From NCBI GenBank assembly GCA_036850595.1, contig CM072152.1, positions 21,217,179 to 21,281,178 on the forward strand: a stretch of DNA of 64,000 bases, given 5' to 3'. The first letter of the stretch is position 1. The number at the start of each line of letters is the position of its first letter. The notes under the pieces were generated by a model, which saw only the letters and a program-made list of their open reading frames with translations, searched no databases and was not told the DNA's origin. Below are positions 23,001 through 36,043 of the stretch, in pieces. This DNA is from Rhyacichthys aspro (taxonomy: Eukaryota > Chordata > Actinopteri > Gobiiformes > Rhyacichthyidae). A program made the position numbers and the translations under genes.

Positions 23001-26000
23001 TTAGACTGAAAACGCACCAAGCTGTTATTTGATGTGTCCAAGGCACCAGTTTTATTTTCTTTATTACCTCTTGGCAGCCCCAGTTTGTGAAATAGTAACA
23101 TACATAAAATACATACTACAAGACTGTATGCAGCCTTTTTTCAGCTTTTTTTAACATTATTAGAGGAGGACTATATGATCTGTTTGTATCTGATGAGCCT
23201 CTAAAACATCAATTGCTCCTAACGTAACATAACATGAAACATCTGAAAAATCAATGTGGCATTAAAATCCATGCATCGATCATTAAATAATACACGTTTT
23301 ATGTAGCTGTATTTACTGAGATGAAAGTATTATCAGGACATTCTTAAATATTCAATCATCCTAGGTCTTTATCTCAAAATCACCGTTCATTTTCTTTGTT
23401 TAAATAAAAATCCTAGCATTTAGCACCACAGGTAAAGGATGTGATTTTCTCAGCACTGTCTCATTTCTCGTGGTGTGATGCAGGTGAACATGCTCAGACT
23501 TGGTGAAATGAGGTTAGCTTCAGCAGCCTGCGTTGTCTCACACATCTGTCTGTCGCTGACCAACAGGTAGCCCTCCTGAGTGTCATTTTCAGCACAACCC
23601 TTGGCTGAGACATCTGCTTCAAGCTGCCCCTGTCTCGGCAATTGGCCTCAGAAGAGCAGTGGCAAAATCAAACAAACATAAAACATTACGCAGCATAATA
23701 TGGTACTTCAAATCAAATTGCAGCCTGTGGATTGTGACTGGTCATTCAGGAGCCATTCTGATGAGTCATCCTGGGAAATAACACATGTCATTTTCAAACA
23801 AATTACCTAGAACTTATGCAAATGCAGGAGTGATTACATAAACATTACAATTTATGAGGTCAGATTGCTTTAAAGAGAATGTGATTTTATTAAAGCAACA
23901 CACACACTAACCATTAAGTTACAGCCACAGAAAACAACCAAAGGCCACACTTACCGCTGGCACCAAGCTCTGGCTCAAGAGCCCAGGGACATACATCTTA
24001 CTATTCACATTGCTCTATAATACACCAAGATGACAGAGTACTGGCAACACCAGGAAAACAGTGTTTTAGTAAAAGGGCAAAAACCCAATTCAGTGTTGGC
24101 TACACAAAATAGCAATGGTGTTTCCCTAAAGCTCGAACACGTCGATGTCCAGCCCTCTGCACTCAGAGCTTTGGCCAGAGGAAGTCGAGGTCTGCCAGTG
24201 CCAACCACTTACAATTAAGCACTCATTACTTAGTCCATGTGCAAAGATAGTGTTAGAGTGATAGAGTGTGGGCACTGCATGAATTTTATCTGTTTCCATA
24301 AAGGGAAGAGGCCTGGCCAGACGGACTCTCTTTCGTCTCCCTGAAATAGGTCTAGAATTGCTTCCCTTCGCGCCCATTTCCACTCCGTAGAAATCCTGAC
24401 AGAACAATTGTAATTGTTTATCGAAGATGGGGTGAGCTTTATTGGATGCTTTGTCTTTCTGATTGGTTATATGTCTATCCAAATGCATCCAGAGGTTGTT
24501 TATTCTGCATCAGTTGTTACAGACCCCTGAAAATCCAACTCAAATGAATAGGGACCCGAGTAATTCTTGGTTAAGACGAGAAAAACACGTAGCATGGGAA
24601 GTGTTGCTGCAAACCTTTAAGCCCAAATTGTTGATTTACCTTGAGATACACTTTTGAAATCATTTTGCAATTCTTTAAACTAAATGTAAATATGTAGAAA
24701 ACACAAGAAAGGGCTGCATCAAAAGACATTTTAAAAGAAACACAAAAACACTAACCTGACTACCAGATTATGTAAACTGGATCTGGACACTAATTTTTGT
24801 CTCCTGTGGTAAAGCCCTGGATTTTCCTGGCCAAGCATAAATAACCTCATGAATACTAGAGACCAGAAAGCTTTAATCTGTTATTTTACTATACCCACAA
24901 CCATTATAAACTGCATATGACCTTTGCTGAGTTGCCTAAAGCAGGGAAAATCGAGACGCCGCACATTTAATTATCAGTGTTTGTACATCATTAATTTTTA
25001 TTAAAGGCTGCTGCAGTGTGAATGCGATGAATCTTTGGATGCACTGACAAACAGATCATTACACCACTCTCAAATGGAAATGGCTGCTTTTTAAAAGGCA
25101 CAAAATCAAATAATAAACTCTAATCAAATCTTCTATAATATAAAGATGCCATGTGAATTAGTGTGAACTGAGAGGTAATGATACATACTCAGAGGGAGTG
25201 GACCTTTTACACTGAGTTAAGGCAATCAATAATAAGCTTGTCAAATGGGAAGGGTTGGTTAAATTATGGACAAGTACCAATCATTACCATAAACGTGTGG
25301 CTCATTAGCCACCATCCTCCATATCATTTCATTAATTTCAAATGCCACTATTAGTGCATGTATCAAGTGTGGGGAAGAGTTTCAGTGGAGAGATATATGA
25401 CCGTAATCTTCGTCCTGTCTGTTCATTATAAAGTGTGCTAAATATGGAAATGATTTTCAACTTTGAACACTGTAAATATCCTTATTTCTGGGCTGGCGCC
25501 TGAACACCGTGGACACAATACATCTCAAGTTTACTACTGTTCTCATAAACTGTAACTGAAGCCATGCCTTATAATGTAAATGGATTTCTTTATGGTGTGC
25601 TGATAGATCATCTGCCACAAAGATAGAATTCATTGCAGAATGACGTCCAAGGTATAGTTCAAATTAAATCTGTTGAATAATTATACACAACTGCTGCTGA
25701 GTAAAATACAGCCCAGTTCATTTTTTACCTGCAGACTGCAGTGGGATTCAAGAGCACCACTGTTGTTCTTGTTTTCCCAGGGGGTTGTAATTGCTGTGAT
25801 AAGTGCAAATAAGTGCAATTAGCTAACCATGGTAATTGCCTCTGTTTTTTCGTCCTCTCTCGAGCTCCCGTCCCTAATGATCGTCTCATTTCTGTAGACA
25901 GATCTTCTGCAGATTACAATCTGGGACCAGGTCGACAGCAGAAATAAATAATGGTCATTAGTGTGTGTTCAACCAACGCAGCACCAGGAAGAGACTCGCT

Positions 26001-29000
26001 CATTTCCTGCCTACGCAGAGCCTCTGTGGCTCTTTTCCCTTGATGAGATTTATAGATGAGTAAAAATAGGGTTGTGAATCTGATTTATCACAACAGGGCT
26101 CTTTGGCTGGATCCCTGTGCCACCATGCCCAAGGGCCTCTCAGGAGAGCCTCCCCTGGCATCCAGCCACTCCACCCTCCGCCCCTCAGTTTTATGGTGCT
26201 GTGGCACAAAGCTAATTTCACTCAGTTTCTGCAAAGCACTCTGTTACAGTGTGAAATAGGTCTGCAAAGACGCCCTGAGAGAGAAAGTTTCTGGTTGATG
26301 GGATGTGATTGTATGTTTCAACACTTTTGAAGATTTATTAAGTTTTTCAAAAGATATTTTGTCCTTCAGTTTGTGCATGGTCAGCAAACAGGATGTCATA
26401 TTATGCTTTATGCCATAAATACAATGTCTGGGCACTGTCCAGACTTGTTCACACAGTTATAGCTACCAGATTGCTACAAAGTCTGTCTGTGTTTTAGTTT
26501 GTGAATAATAACAACATACTCGTATAATTTTAATTGTAAAACAGAAACAAAGTACCCAGAGCTACAACAGACAACTGTACGCTTCAACAAAATCTGTTCA
26601 CAGCTTACATGTTTGTGTAAAAAAGAGATTTACACTGTACAACAAATATGGACAGCTGCAGAAAAATAAATAAATAAAAACACACAATTGTTGACATTTC
26701 CAGCAAATCTTTTTCAGTGATTGACCCCTATGACAACTTGAATGTTTAGTAGTACCTTTGTTCCAGGTTTGATCATTCCAGTGTTTATTCATTCATTTTT
26801 CACTTATAACACCACCTGCCACTGCACCAGAGTTTTATGTTTCCATTTTTTTTACAAACCTATGTTTAAAGGTAAGCAGTTGAAAACTAACTAATCAGAT
26901 CAATTATGGCTTGTTTGAGGAATACATTTCTTTTTTAATTTGGTGTTAATTTGCTGCATTGTCTTCCTTTTCTGAACCACAGCATCACTTTCCAACTTTT
27001 TCTGTGTTATCTGAGTAATTGCCTGGCTAATTTGGGACTCGCAAGGACAAGCTGCTTGTCACTGCAGACAACAAGCTTTGTTCACAGCACTCCAGTCACA
27101 TACCGACCCAGGAGAATGCGGCAAGGATGAATGACTGTGATAATACGACACGTCTCCAACAAGAAGGCAGTTCCTTTTGACTAGAATAAAGCCGGGGGAT
27201 GAAAATATATTAAGTAAATTAATTGAATGAAAGGCCGCCCAAAACAGGGGATTGAGAGATATGTACAGAGCTTCCTATGGGAAGATGTATCAAGAAAACA
27301 AGAGAGAGAAAACTCATTTTCCCTCAATTATGTATCAGGTTATTGTTCCGTGAACTATTGTAAAAAAACATTGGCAGCTAGGGACTCACTTGTACAAGGA
27401 ATCTCATCAAATCGGACCTATTTTGTTTTCTGAAGTTATTATTCTGCTTATTTGTGTCATAAAAAGATCCTCAATATATATTTTCTTGTTTAAGAGACAA
27501 TAGCAGCATATATCAGCAACAGCAGTATCACAGTAGTTTGTAACTTCTATGTGTACTGCATTGTCTAATATTATATCTTATTTTAAAGATATTTTGAATC
27601 AAGACAGCTCCATTCATCACCTAAAGTCATGCAAAGCTCAACTAAAGCCACAATTACAGATATAATTGTATTTAAAACTGTCAATAAAGAGATCATTATT
27701 AGACTATTTTGTATGTGTCCTGTGCATTTAAACGTGCATTTATTTATTTTTTTAAACACCTTTTTAACAGACACGGTGCAGCTAATTCACCATTTACTGT
27801 ACAATGTAAGTCTGTGTTACCCTTTAATGAGAATAAACATCTCACCAGCTCTACACAGCTCTGAGATGTAAACGTCCCATGTAAAGTTTCAGTTGCAGTG
27901 TAGTGGCACTCAAAGTCAGCTACTGTTTGAAAACCAAGAGAAAAGTATTGTTAGTAAGTTTCTTGAAATGATGCCAGTAGAATGACATCAACTAATCTGG
28001 ATATTTATATATTGAAGGTTTCTGGTCAGTGCTACATGGATATGAAGAAAAGAGTCTGTTCTGCATCATTGTTTTTTGCTTTGGCACTCTTCAAATAGAG
28101 CTTTGAAGAGCAGGATGTCGGGTGTATACAGTAATAAAACAAAAAAACATTACAGCCATTTCAACTTGATCACAGCAAGTAATGGTGAAAGACTGAACAG
28201 CAGTATTTTTTCTCAGAACGAGTTGTGATCACCAACTTGTGATTTTGGTAAAGCTGAGGCGATAATTGGCATCACAAGGCAGTGTTTGTTAGCAGTGTAC
28301 TCCCAGGGATGTGTTACTGCTCAATGAAGAAGGATGCATGTGTTGTGTGATTAATAGAGTGATGGTCTTGGGCAACATATGCAGTGATAAGGCCAGTTGC
28401 ATTGAAAAAGCTCACATATGTGCTCCTGTTTTCACCTTCACTTTCTCTGTACAATATATCACAGATGGACAGTCGCAGTAGAGCCACAGCTTCTCGCATC
28501 AAGAGTCAGTTGAGGTGATTTTAACATCTATGTTGGATACCTCCAGATGTCTCTCTGGTGAAGTATTCTAGTCAGGGACACACTGAAGGGACCGGAGCCG
28601 TCAGCTGGTGCAGGAAGTCTTCAGTATTCCTCTGGAGGAAACAGGTCTAGCCATCACCACTTACACCACTGCACTTGACAGAAAAAAGAAAAAAAATAGG
28701 GATAAAGTTCAAATAGACCAGTCGCACTATTGGTGATGTTTGTACCTGTAAAAGCAATAATACCCCTATTTTTGCCTCATTACCATAGAAATGTGCATTG
28801 TATGAACAGAACACACCAGTCTTATCTTCATCTATTCTATTTCTTTTCATTTCCATTGACATTAAGCAGTGACTGACACATACAATTAAACTGTAATATT
28901 ACATTGTTGGGATTATTGTGTTAAGCCCTATCTCCCAGTTTCCAATTTGTTTGAAAATGACTTATTGATAATTAAGAGAAAGATTTGTTTCATGCCATGG

Positions 29001-30000
29001 CAAATGTCCACTAGACCAGGCCTGAGAGAGCAGCTTTTAAAGTGGAGTTTGATTCTATAGAAAGTAATCCTCTCAATCAAAGGGGAACAACTTCTAACAT
29101 ACTGCTGTGCACTTAAGACTTATCTGCAATTGATGTCTAGACACATATCAAAAACAGTGGTCTTAACTGATATATTGTGTACTTTAATGGTTTGGAGACT
29201 ATTATGCAGTGGATTTCAGGCTAGACATAAACATAATGAAACCAATTGTCTCCTCAATATTCACTTAATCACCGTAACATCTCATCTGTCCATATCCACC
29301 GTGGTGTTTTTGTATTAGTTGTTGATGCACTCCTGCAACACTGTCTATACTTTCTCATTTTCTCCCTTGAACGACCGTCTGACATGAATCTCATTACGGC
29401 AAAGGCAGCTCACTACAGAGAGGCCCAAATATCAGCGGTGAGCTCTATTATTATAATTTTTCAATCAGTGTGAAGATTGATATGTTGGTGGCTAAAGCTC
29501 GCTCTGTCTCCCACTCTCCTTGGCTGTCTACCCTCCAGCTCTGGCTGACTCCTCGGGCCCATGAAGAGGCTGGGTGGCCCCTCATTAAGCACATTCTGGA
29601 TTACAGCTCCTGGCTGGGGCTATTTCCAACAACATGCTAGTGCATTGTAATGAGCCTCTCTGTGTGCTGCGCAAACACACTCAATCTCCCACTTTAATCA
29701 CCGAGAAGGAGATAGGCTACTCCTCAAGCCCTCAACAGGAGCAGGGTAGGAAGGAGGGATTTGCAAGTCCCTCCATCCTCTGATGACATATAATCTCCTT
29801 GGGAGATGAGTGTTCTGTCTCAGAGCCCTGATTGACATGTCTAGCATTAAGATGGAGTGAGTTAGGAGCAAATGCTGCAGGAAATGCTACAGGAAAGATG
29901 ATGCTGAAACGGTTCATGTGTGAACACTGATCCCTCAGATGCCCCGATGCACTGTTGGACGTGTAGAAGCAGATCAGTTGTATGTCAAACAGCTTAAAGG
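20001..30000. other. Intergenic stretch, no protein-coding gene seen
   Basis: This is mostly AT-rich unique sequence. More complex blocks at about 20300-20620, 23440-23660, 24080-24480, 25850-26300, 27000-27250 and 29500-29760 lack transposon signatures and could be regulatory. At 24403-24418 the near-palindrome AACAATTGTAATTGTT resembles a head-to-head SOX pair. RFX-like GTTACCATGGATAC is at 21229, AP-1-like TGAGTCA at 23762 and an octamer ATGCAAAT at 23816. Open frames here are short and unsupported. Confidence 0.75.
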
Positions 30001-30570
30001 AAGATACACAACATAACTTAGAGATTACAACGATCTGCATTTTCAACATATTTGAAATATAATTATATGTTCAGTTTTCCTTCATGCAAATATGTAATAC
30101 TTTTGAGAGGATTGCAGTGATGTACAACACACATCTTTTCCTGCACCACAATCCCTGACATTTGAATTCTCAAAACAAACATGTGTATTCATGTTGTAAA
30201 AGATCCTTATATTACATTATTCATGATTCACAGTGTTTTGTGAAGTAGTTTACAGTGGGTTTAAACACCAAAACAAAATAACTTCAAATGTAACATGGGC
30301 CAATAATCCAATCACTTCCCTCATGTGGTGTAGCTTAGCTGTGTATTTATTCTTGCCCAACAATAAAATAAGGTTTAAAATGATGTAATTAATTACAATA
30401 AAGTGTCTACTGTGGTGGTCTACACAAATTAACCTGCTTTAATTTGAATCTAAATTATAGATAATGCTCCTTAATAAGATTAGTTTAGTTTATTTACACT
30501 AAAGTTTAAAGGTTGTGAGTCCCCAGGCATAAGATATAGTGTAAATAGATAACTCTCTCTTTCTTTTTAG

Positions 30571-30830
30571 TCTGGGTGTCAAACGGACTGACATCAGAGA
30601 GGATCTATGGAGAACTGCCTGTCGCTGGGATTTCACTCTAACTAAAATACTGCTTTGAAATCTCTCCATAAAAGAATATGTCTCTTGGCTCCTAACGTGT
30701 AGACTCCTGACAGTGACAGAAGAAGCATTATCCTTGTGAAAGTGCTGATTTGAAGGGTTTGTTTATGAAGACACAAGCAGAAGACATGCATGAGCTTTGT
30801 CTAAATAAAATGTTACTTTTATAGTATGTT
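30571..30830 (+). ncRNA. Possible terminal exon of a non-coding transcript
   Basis: A very strong pyrimidine tract and acceptor (CTCTCTCTTTCTTTTTAG ending at 30570) is followed by about 230 bases of unique sequence and an AATAAA at 30804-30809. All frames meet stops within 90 bases or so, so it is not an obvious protein exon. It has the layout of a last exon, but no upstream partner is identified. Confidence 0.2.
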
Positions 30831-33429
30831 GACAGAACAACTGATTTTTACCCCACTATAAGTATTAAATGACACATAACACTAAAGTATTCATTTAGAC
30901 ATAACATTGACCAGATTTTTATTTAATTTTTTTTGGACACTTAAAAAAATTGTAATAATCAACTTAACTATTTAACATTACTATTTTTTTTATTATATTG
31001 TTTTATTTGTATTATTTATTTTGATGTTATTTGTTCAACTTAATTGCCTCAATGTTATAGCTATCTTCTGTGGTTTGAATTGAAGACTATGTTTGTGTTT
31101 ATTACTGTTTTAGGAAAAATTGGTTTGTATTATTTATGAACAATTAACTAGCCCTTTTGTTGCATTTATCAACCCTAGGATTTATGGACATATGGGAATT
31201 TGCATGTAGCTAATAAATGGTAATTGACAGATACCAATTAATGCAGGATAGATGTACAAAAATAGAGCAACAGAGTTAAACTACTTCTTGTTTTGTGTGT
31301 TCACTGAGTGCCAGTGACACTGAGTCAAGATGTTAGCTCTCCATTTCTTTTCTTTTATTTATCACATTGATTTATCTGTGGTCATGCATACTGATGTTGC
31401 CATAACTCTGACTCCATAATATTTGGTGGAATAATTCATGTTTCCAATAAAAAACAGCATGGCTGGTACCTGGTGGATATAAAAGAGGAAGAATTATTAC
31501 AGCTTTATTAAAACAGTAAATCCAGCTCCTGTGCTTTAGTAGAGTTAGAAATATGGTGGGAGAAATGTACAGAAGAGAAAGGAAACAAACTCATGTCTGT
31601 TGCCAGTTTACTCTTCAGTTGACGGCAGCGTTTGAGTTCATTTACAGCTTGTTATGATACGGCTGAGGGCTGTGGGTTTGTGTGCTGAGAGGAGGCCAAT
31701 ATAATCTGTCTTTCAAACTGGGAATGACAGGGGGAGGGGAGTGAAGCGGAGCGGGCCTGGGCAGGTATGCAGCCCGCCTCGAACTGGTCACTATATTACA
31801 TTCCACACAGGCAGCGTTGGTGATGGATTGACGCCAGCTGGAGAGAGGCAGTCCTGAATCAATTAAGGTGAGTTCATGAAATTGAACAGAGCTAAAAACC
31901 TTGGGGGCTGTCTTATTTTTACAAGTAATTTGATCAAACCTGTGTTCACCCATCAAACCGCAGGACTTAATGGCCGATAATGGACTGCAATTGTATTACG
32001 TGATGGTGAAATACATGCCTCAAATGGAGGATTATATATTTTAATACTGAGGCCCACAAAACAAGCTTCCCAGGGGTGTGGCAATAAACATAATAATCCT
32101 ATCTAAATGCATTTTAAGATATTTTTAGGGAGCTATAACCATGTGAGATGACAATAATGGTTATTATAAAAAAAAGCCCCATCACACTGCGCAAAATTGG
32201 CCGTCTTTCATGATTATTAGGTGTCACACAGGGCGTCTCAAAACGGCTAGATCCAGCAGTCAGATGCACATCACACAGACCAATTAGAAATGCCAAGTGC
32301 ATTGTGTGCTTATCACAATGTACACTACATATTTGAACAAAACACAAATCAATGGGACTTCAGGGCGACTTCAATAGTGATGACACAAACCCTTTCTTTT
32401 TAAAGGTTGAATCTAACTTGATTGACCAGTCGGTTAAAGTTACTAAGCCGTAGATGACTTTTGTCTATTTACCTCAGTAATGAGAATGAATAATTGCAGC
32501 ACACATGGGAGAGGTGGAAAACTTGTAATATTGATGTAGCTGATTGTGCAGTGTCTCACTTCTGTTCCTTTTGCCCTTTGATCAAAAGATAACATTTTGA
32601 TTGACATTTTCGAAGGTCATTGGTTAATAATCAGTAACTCCTCACCTTTAATTGTGCATTACTGGTATAACGTACATGCTTATTTGCTTGTAACCCCAAT
32701 TGGTCCGTCAACATTTCTTATGCAAATTGAGTGACAATTATCTTCCCCATCAATGACCGAGGAGGCAGAACTTGTTTGTTGCTAATGACACAGTTTGCAA
32801 TATCGAACGTGTCACCGAGTCCTTCCTCGAAAAGATGCTGTCAGGGTGAGCGCCCTTTAGTCGCCTCTGCGCCTCGTGTCCTACGCAGAGTGATCAAGAG
32901 ACCAAAGCCACGGCACACTCGACCTCATTCACTTTGACACGTGTGCTGCTACATACTGTATGTGATGTACATGTGCACAACGCAGCAGGGACACATGCTG
33001 GTAAAGCAGTACAACATGTAACTATTCAAGGCCACAAAGCTATATACGCTATAATTGCAAAGGCCATGTTTAAAGACTACATTAGGATTGGTGACTAGAT
33101 CTATTTTCTTTAGTTTTATACGAAATTTTACAGCTAAGTGCCCTAAACTGATTATAGGGGCCTAACAAAACAAAAACAAAATGGCTGAAATAAAGGATAA
33201 CTCTCTATGGGGAACTGTTGTTGCCATGGAGACATACTTTTAGTTGCAAGTAAAAAGCATTTTGTTCATGATTTAGGTGTGAGTTAGACTGCATTCACGT
33301 GGTTTTCAGAAACTTAACTTAACTTATAAAAATGATTTTTCAGAAATGAGTGAGTGAAATACTGCCCATCAACTCTTGCTTAGGCACAGAAAGATTTGTT
33401 AGAAACACTAGCTATTCTTGAATAAAGCC

Positions 33430-33446
33430 AAAAAAAAAAAAAAAAA
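33430..33446. repeat. Poly(A) tract, 17 A
   Basis: This is an uninterrupted A run. No target-site duplication or SINE/LINE body is obvious on its 5' side. Confidence 0.95.
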
Positions 33447-34179
33447 GTGATACATTTGACTTGTAACCTGCAGTAAACACCAGTAAATACTAACAAATAA
33501 TTAATCTGTGAACAATGTCGAAAAAACAACCTCCATGTTGTAAAGTTGAACCATCCGAGGACCACATCAATACAGCATTTGTTTAAAATTGGGGAATACT
33601 AATACTCTTAAACTAAACACTTACACCTTTATGTTACTCAACACTTGTTACTTTACTGTGTCCGAGGCTTTGGCCAAATCCTTATAAATAAAAAATAATA
33701 TGCTATTCATTGTAGCCGTCTTGCTGAACATTTAATGACAGTCTAGTTTTGACTTCTGTGTTGTAAGGACGTCGCAATTCAGGTAAAAGTCCTAAAAAAC
33801 TTATTCTAAACTATTTCTAGAAGAGATTTCCAGACCAAGTCGTACACCTTTATCTGAGTAAATGATTTCTCTGACTCTCTCCTCTGCTGTTTGAGCCATC
33901 TTCAACAAATGAGATTTCGCTGACATCTGAACAAAGCCCCTGAAGTCATCAATCTAATCCACCATTCACTCTATTCCAGTTTATATCTCTCCAGTGATAC
34001 ACATACAATACAACACATAATAATAATATATTTTATTAATGGGAAAAATCTAATACAAATCAACTCCAGAAATGAAACACTACACTTGCGCTGCAGTCTC
34101 AGGTGATACACTTTTAAACAACTCATCAGTGAATTGCTTTTGGGCTGTAAGTGGAGAATTTCTATTAATTGAATGTCAT

Positions 34180-34520
34180 TTTAAAAGCTTCACAGAGATT
34201 TATGAACAATCGCATTGCGCCGTTTGATGGAAGCGAAGCAGCTGCAGAATAACTGATTGACATTTCCTTTTCAGACATATTTTTCTACAATGGCACAAAA
34301 TATATCCATTTATCTGTAAGGGTGAGATCCCATTGTCCTGATAGTAACAGTAATAAAAATGCATCGTCTCCCAGAGGCTGGATGTGAATGGCTAATTACA
34401 AATGCCAGTGCAGAAGCCTACAGAGCTTGCCAAGTTTATGAGAGTTCACTGAGCCCTTAGCAAAGCTACAGCGACTCACAAACTGAATATAAAATGTTAA
34501 TTCATGCTGCAGGGAGTCCA
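34180..34520. promoter_or_regulatory. Candidate conserved non-coding element
   Basis: Unique sequence with a homeodomain core (GGCTAATTACAAATGCCAGT, TAATTA at 34393), CTGATTGACATTTCC and several E-box/CAGCTG words (GAAGCAGCTGCAG). It resembles enhancer-type conserved sequence, with no coding potential or repeat match. Confidence 0.3.
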
Positions 34521-34873
34521 GACTTGGGCGAGAGAGCAGTTGTTTGAACATCCTCTCTCTCCCTCTCTTTCTCCAGCTCCACGGCTGACTTTATGTGCTC
34601 CTATCATGGCAGTTTGCGCTCATTCGCCCTGTTTACTTGTAAGCTGACCTCATCTACTTCGGCTCTCTCTGTCCGCTGGCCACACTCATGACAGAGCCCT
34701 GGAGCATTTCTGTAGATATCCACAGAAAACCATGTAATTTAAGAAACGTGTTCATATAGTACACCAGTAAATGGCCTGACATCTTGGCTGAGCAGTGTGT
34801 CCAGAGATTCAGGCAGGCCTTGTCAAGATTCATTAATATGCAACAAGAAACACATCCTAATTGGGATTCAAAG

Positions 34874-34888
34874 AAAAAAAAAAAAAAA
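34874..34888. repeat. Poly(A) tract, 15 A
   Basis: This is a simple A run without a recognisable retroelement attached. Confidence 0.95.
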
Positions 34889-35961
34889 GCAATGCTGATG
34901 GAGAATTGTATAAGAGCATGTTATTCTATAGTGTTTCTTCTGCCCTGAGCTTTGCCACAAGCCAAAAAGACATTTTACCCATTAGTGGTATAAGTAGTAC
35001 AATATGTTTCTATTTGCCAAGGCAAATAGTGAAGACATACTGTATAATGCAATCATTTTCACTTCACCAGCTACAATGTAAATGTAAAGTAAATGTTAAT
35101 GTAAAATGGTAATAGTTTAGATGAATAAATAAGCAGTGGCTAATCAAGAGTCTGAGGATAAATGGGGACTGACTTCATGAAACCCAGCTGTGCAAATATT
35201 ATGATTATTTTACTCTTACTGTCTTTATCTGAACACCTTTATGGAGGTGCATTTAGATTATAGCACCGTTTTACAGACAACTAACCTGAGTCTTGACTTC
35301 CCCGTGAGGTGTACAACTGTATGCCGCTATATAGTTTAATACTTCACTGAGTACTGTGACTTTTTGTCCATTACCCATACTACATTTGCAACAGCTCCGT
35401 TTGCAGCTATCTTGATTTGTACTTTCTGAAGTTTGGAATTATTTCAAGTGTCAAAACTTCTGGCTCAATAAAATGAACTTATTTATGTATCTTTATGTAC
35501 TGTATATGGCAGTGGTTGGTGTCATAGCTTTTAAGTTCCACTCTTTTTTACTGTCACTGGTTTAGATCTCTTGCATTTACATCCATGAGACACCATTACA
35601 TTTGTGTTGCAGAAAATCTTGTTAATGTTACAGTAATCCTCAATTAATGTTAGTAAACAGGATTTATAGAAGTAAAGAGGAGTGTTCCCACACCCTCCAA
35701 CTTAACCTCATACATACACACCCATACATACTGTATATGTGATGCCTGAGCCTGAAGGATTAGGCTCAATCCCTTTGGAAAATTGCAGCTCTCTAAACGT
35801 CAGTGAAAGTGAATTTCATGGTTAACTGTCTGCCAATCTCAAAGCTCTTCCTCCTTCGTGCACCTTTCAGCAGTGATTGATAGGATTCAAGTCATCCATC
35901 CCGACACTATATGTGTTTTGTGGAATCCATTAATCTTTGTTGCAATTACTTCATACAGGGC

Positions 35962-36043
35962 AAGGTCATGTAAATGTAATCAGTCAGGCATGTAAACACC
36001 ACGGCTACAGCCTGGGGTCAGAGACGTGTAGGTCACAGGGTCA
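35962..36043 (+). promoter_or_regulatory. Nuclear-receptor half-site cluster with a DR2
   Basis: Four half-sites sit on one strand within 82 bases: AAGGTCA (35962), GGGTCA (36015), AGGTCA (36030) and GGGTCA (36038). The last two are a direct repeat with a two-base spacer, AGGTCACAGGGTCA, which is the DR2 arrangement bound by RAR/RXR heterodimers. AAGGTCA fits monomeric ERR/SF1-type sites. Function is inferred from motifs only. Confidence 0.4.

Noticed and set aside
24126..24488. Open frame of 120 codons on the minus strand
   Set aside because: Overlapping frames are open on the + strand too. No domain, splice sites or promoter support a gene.
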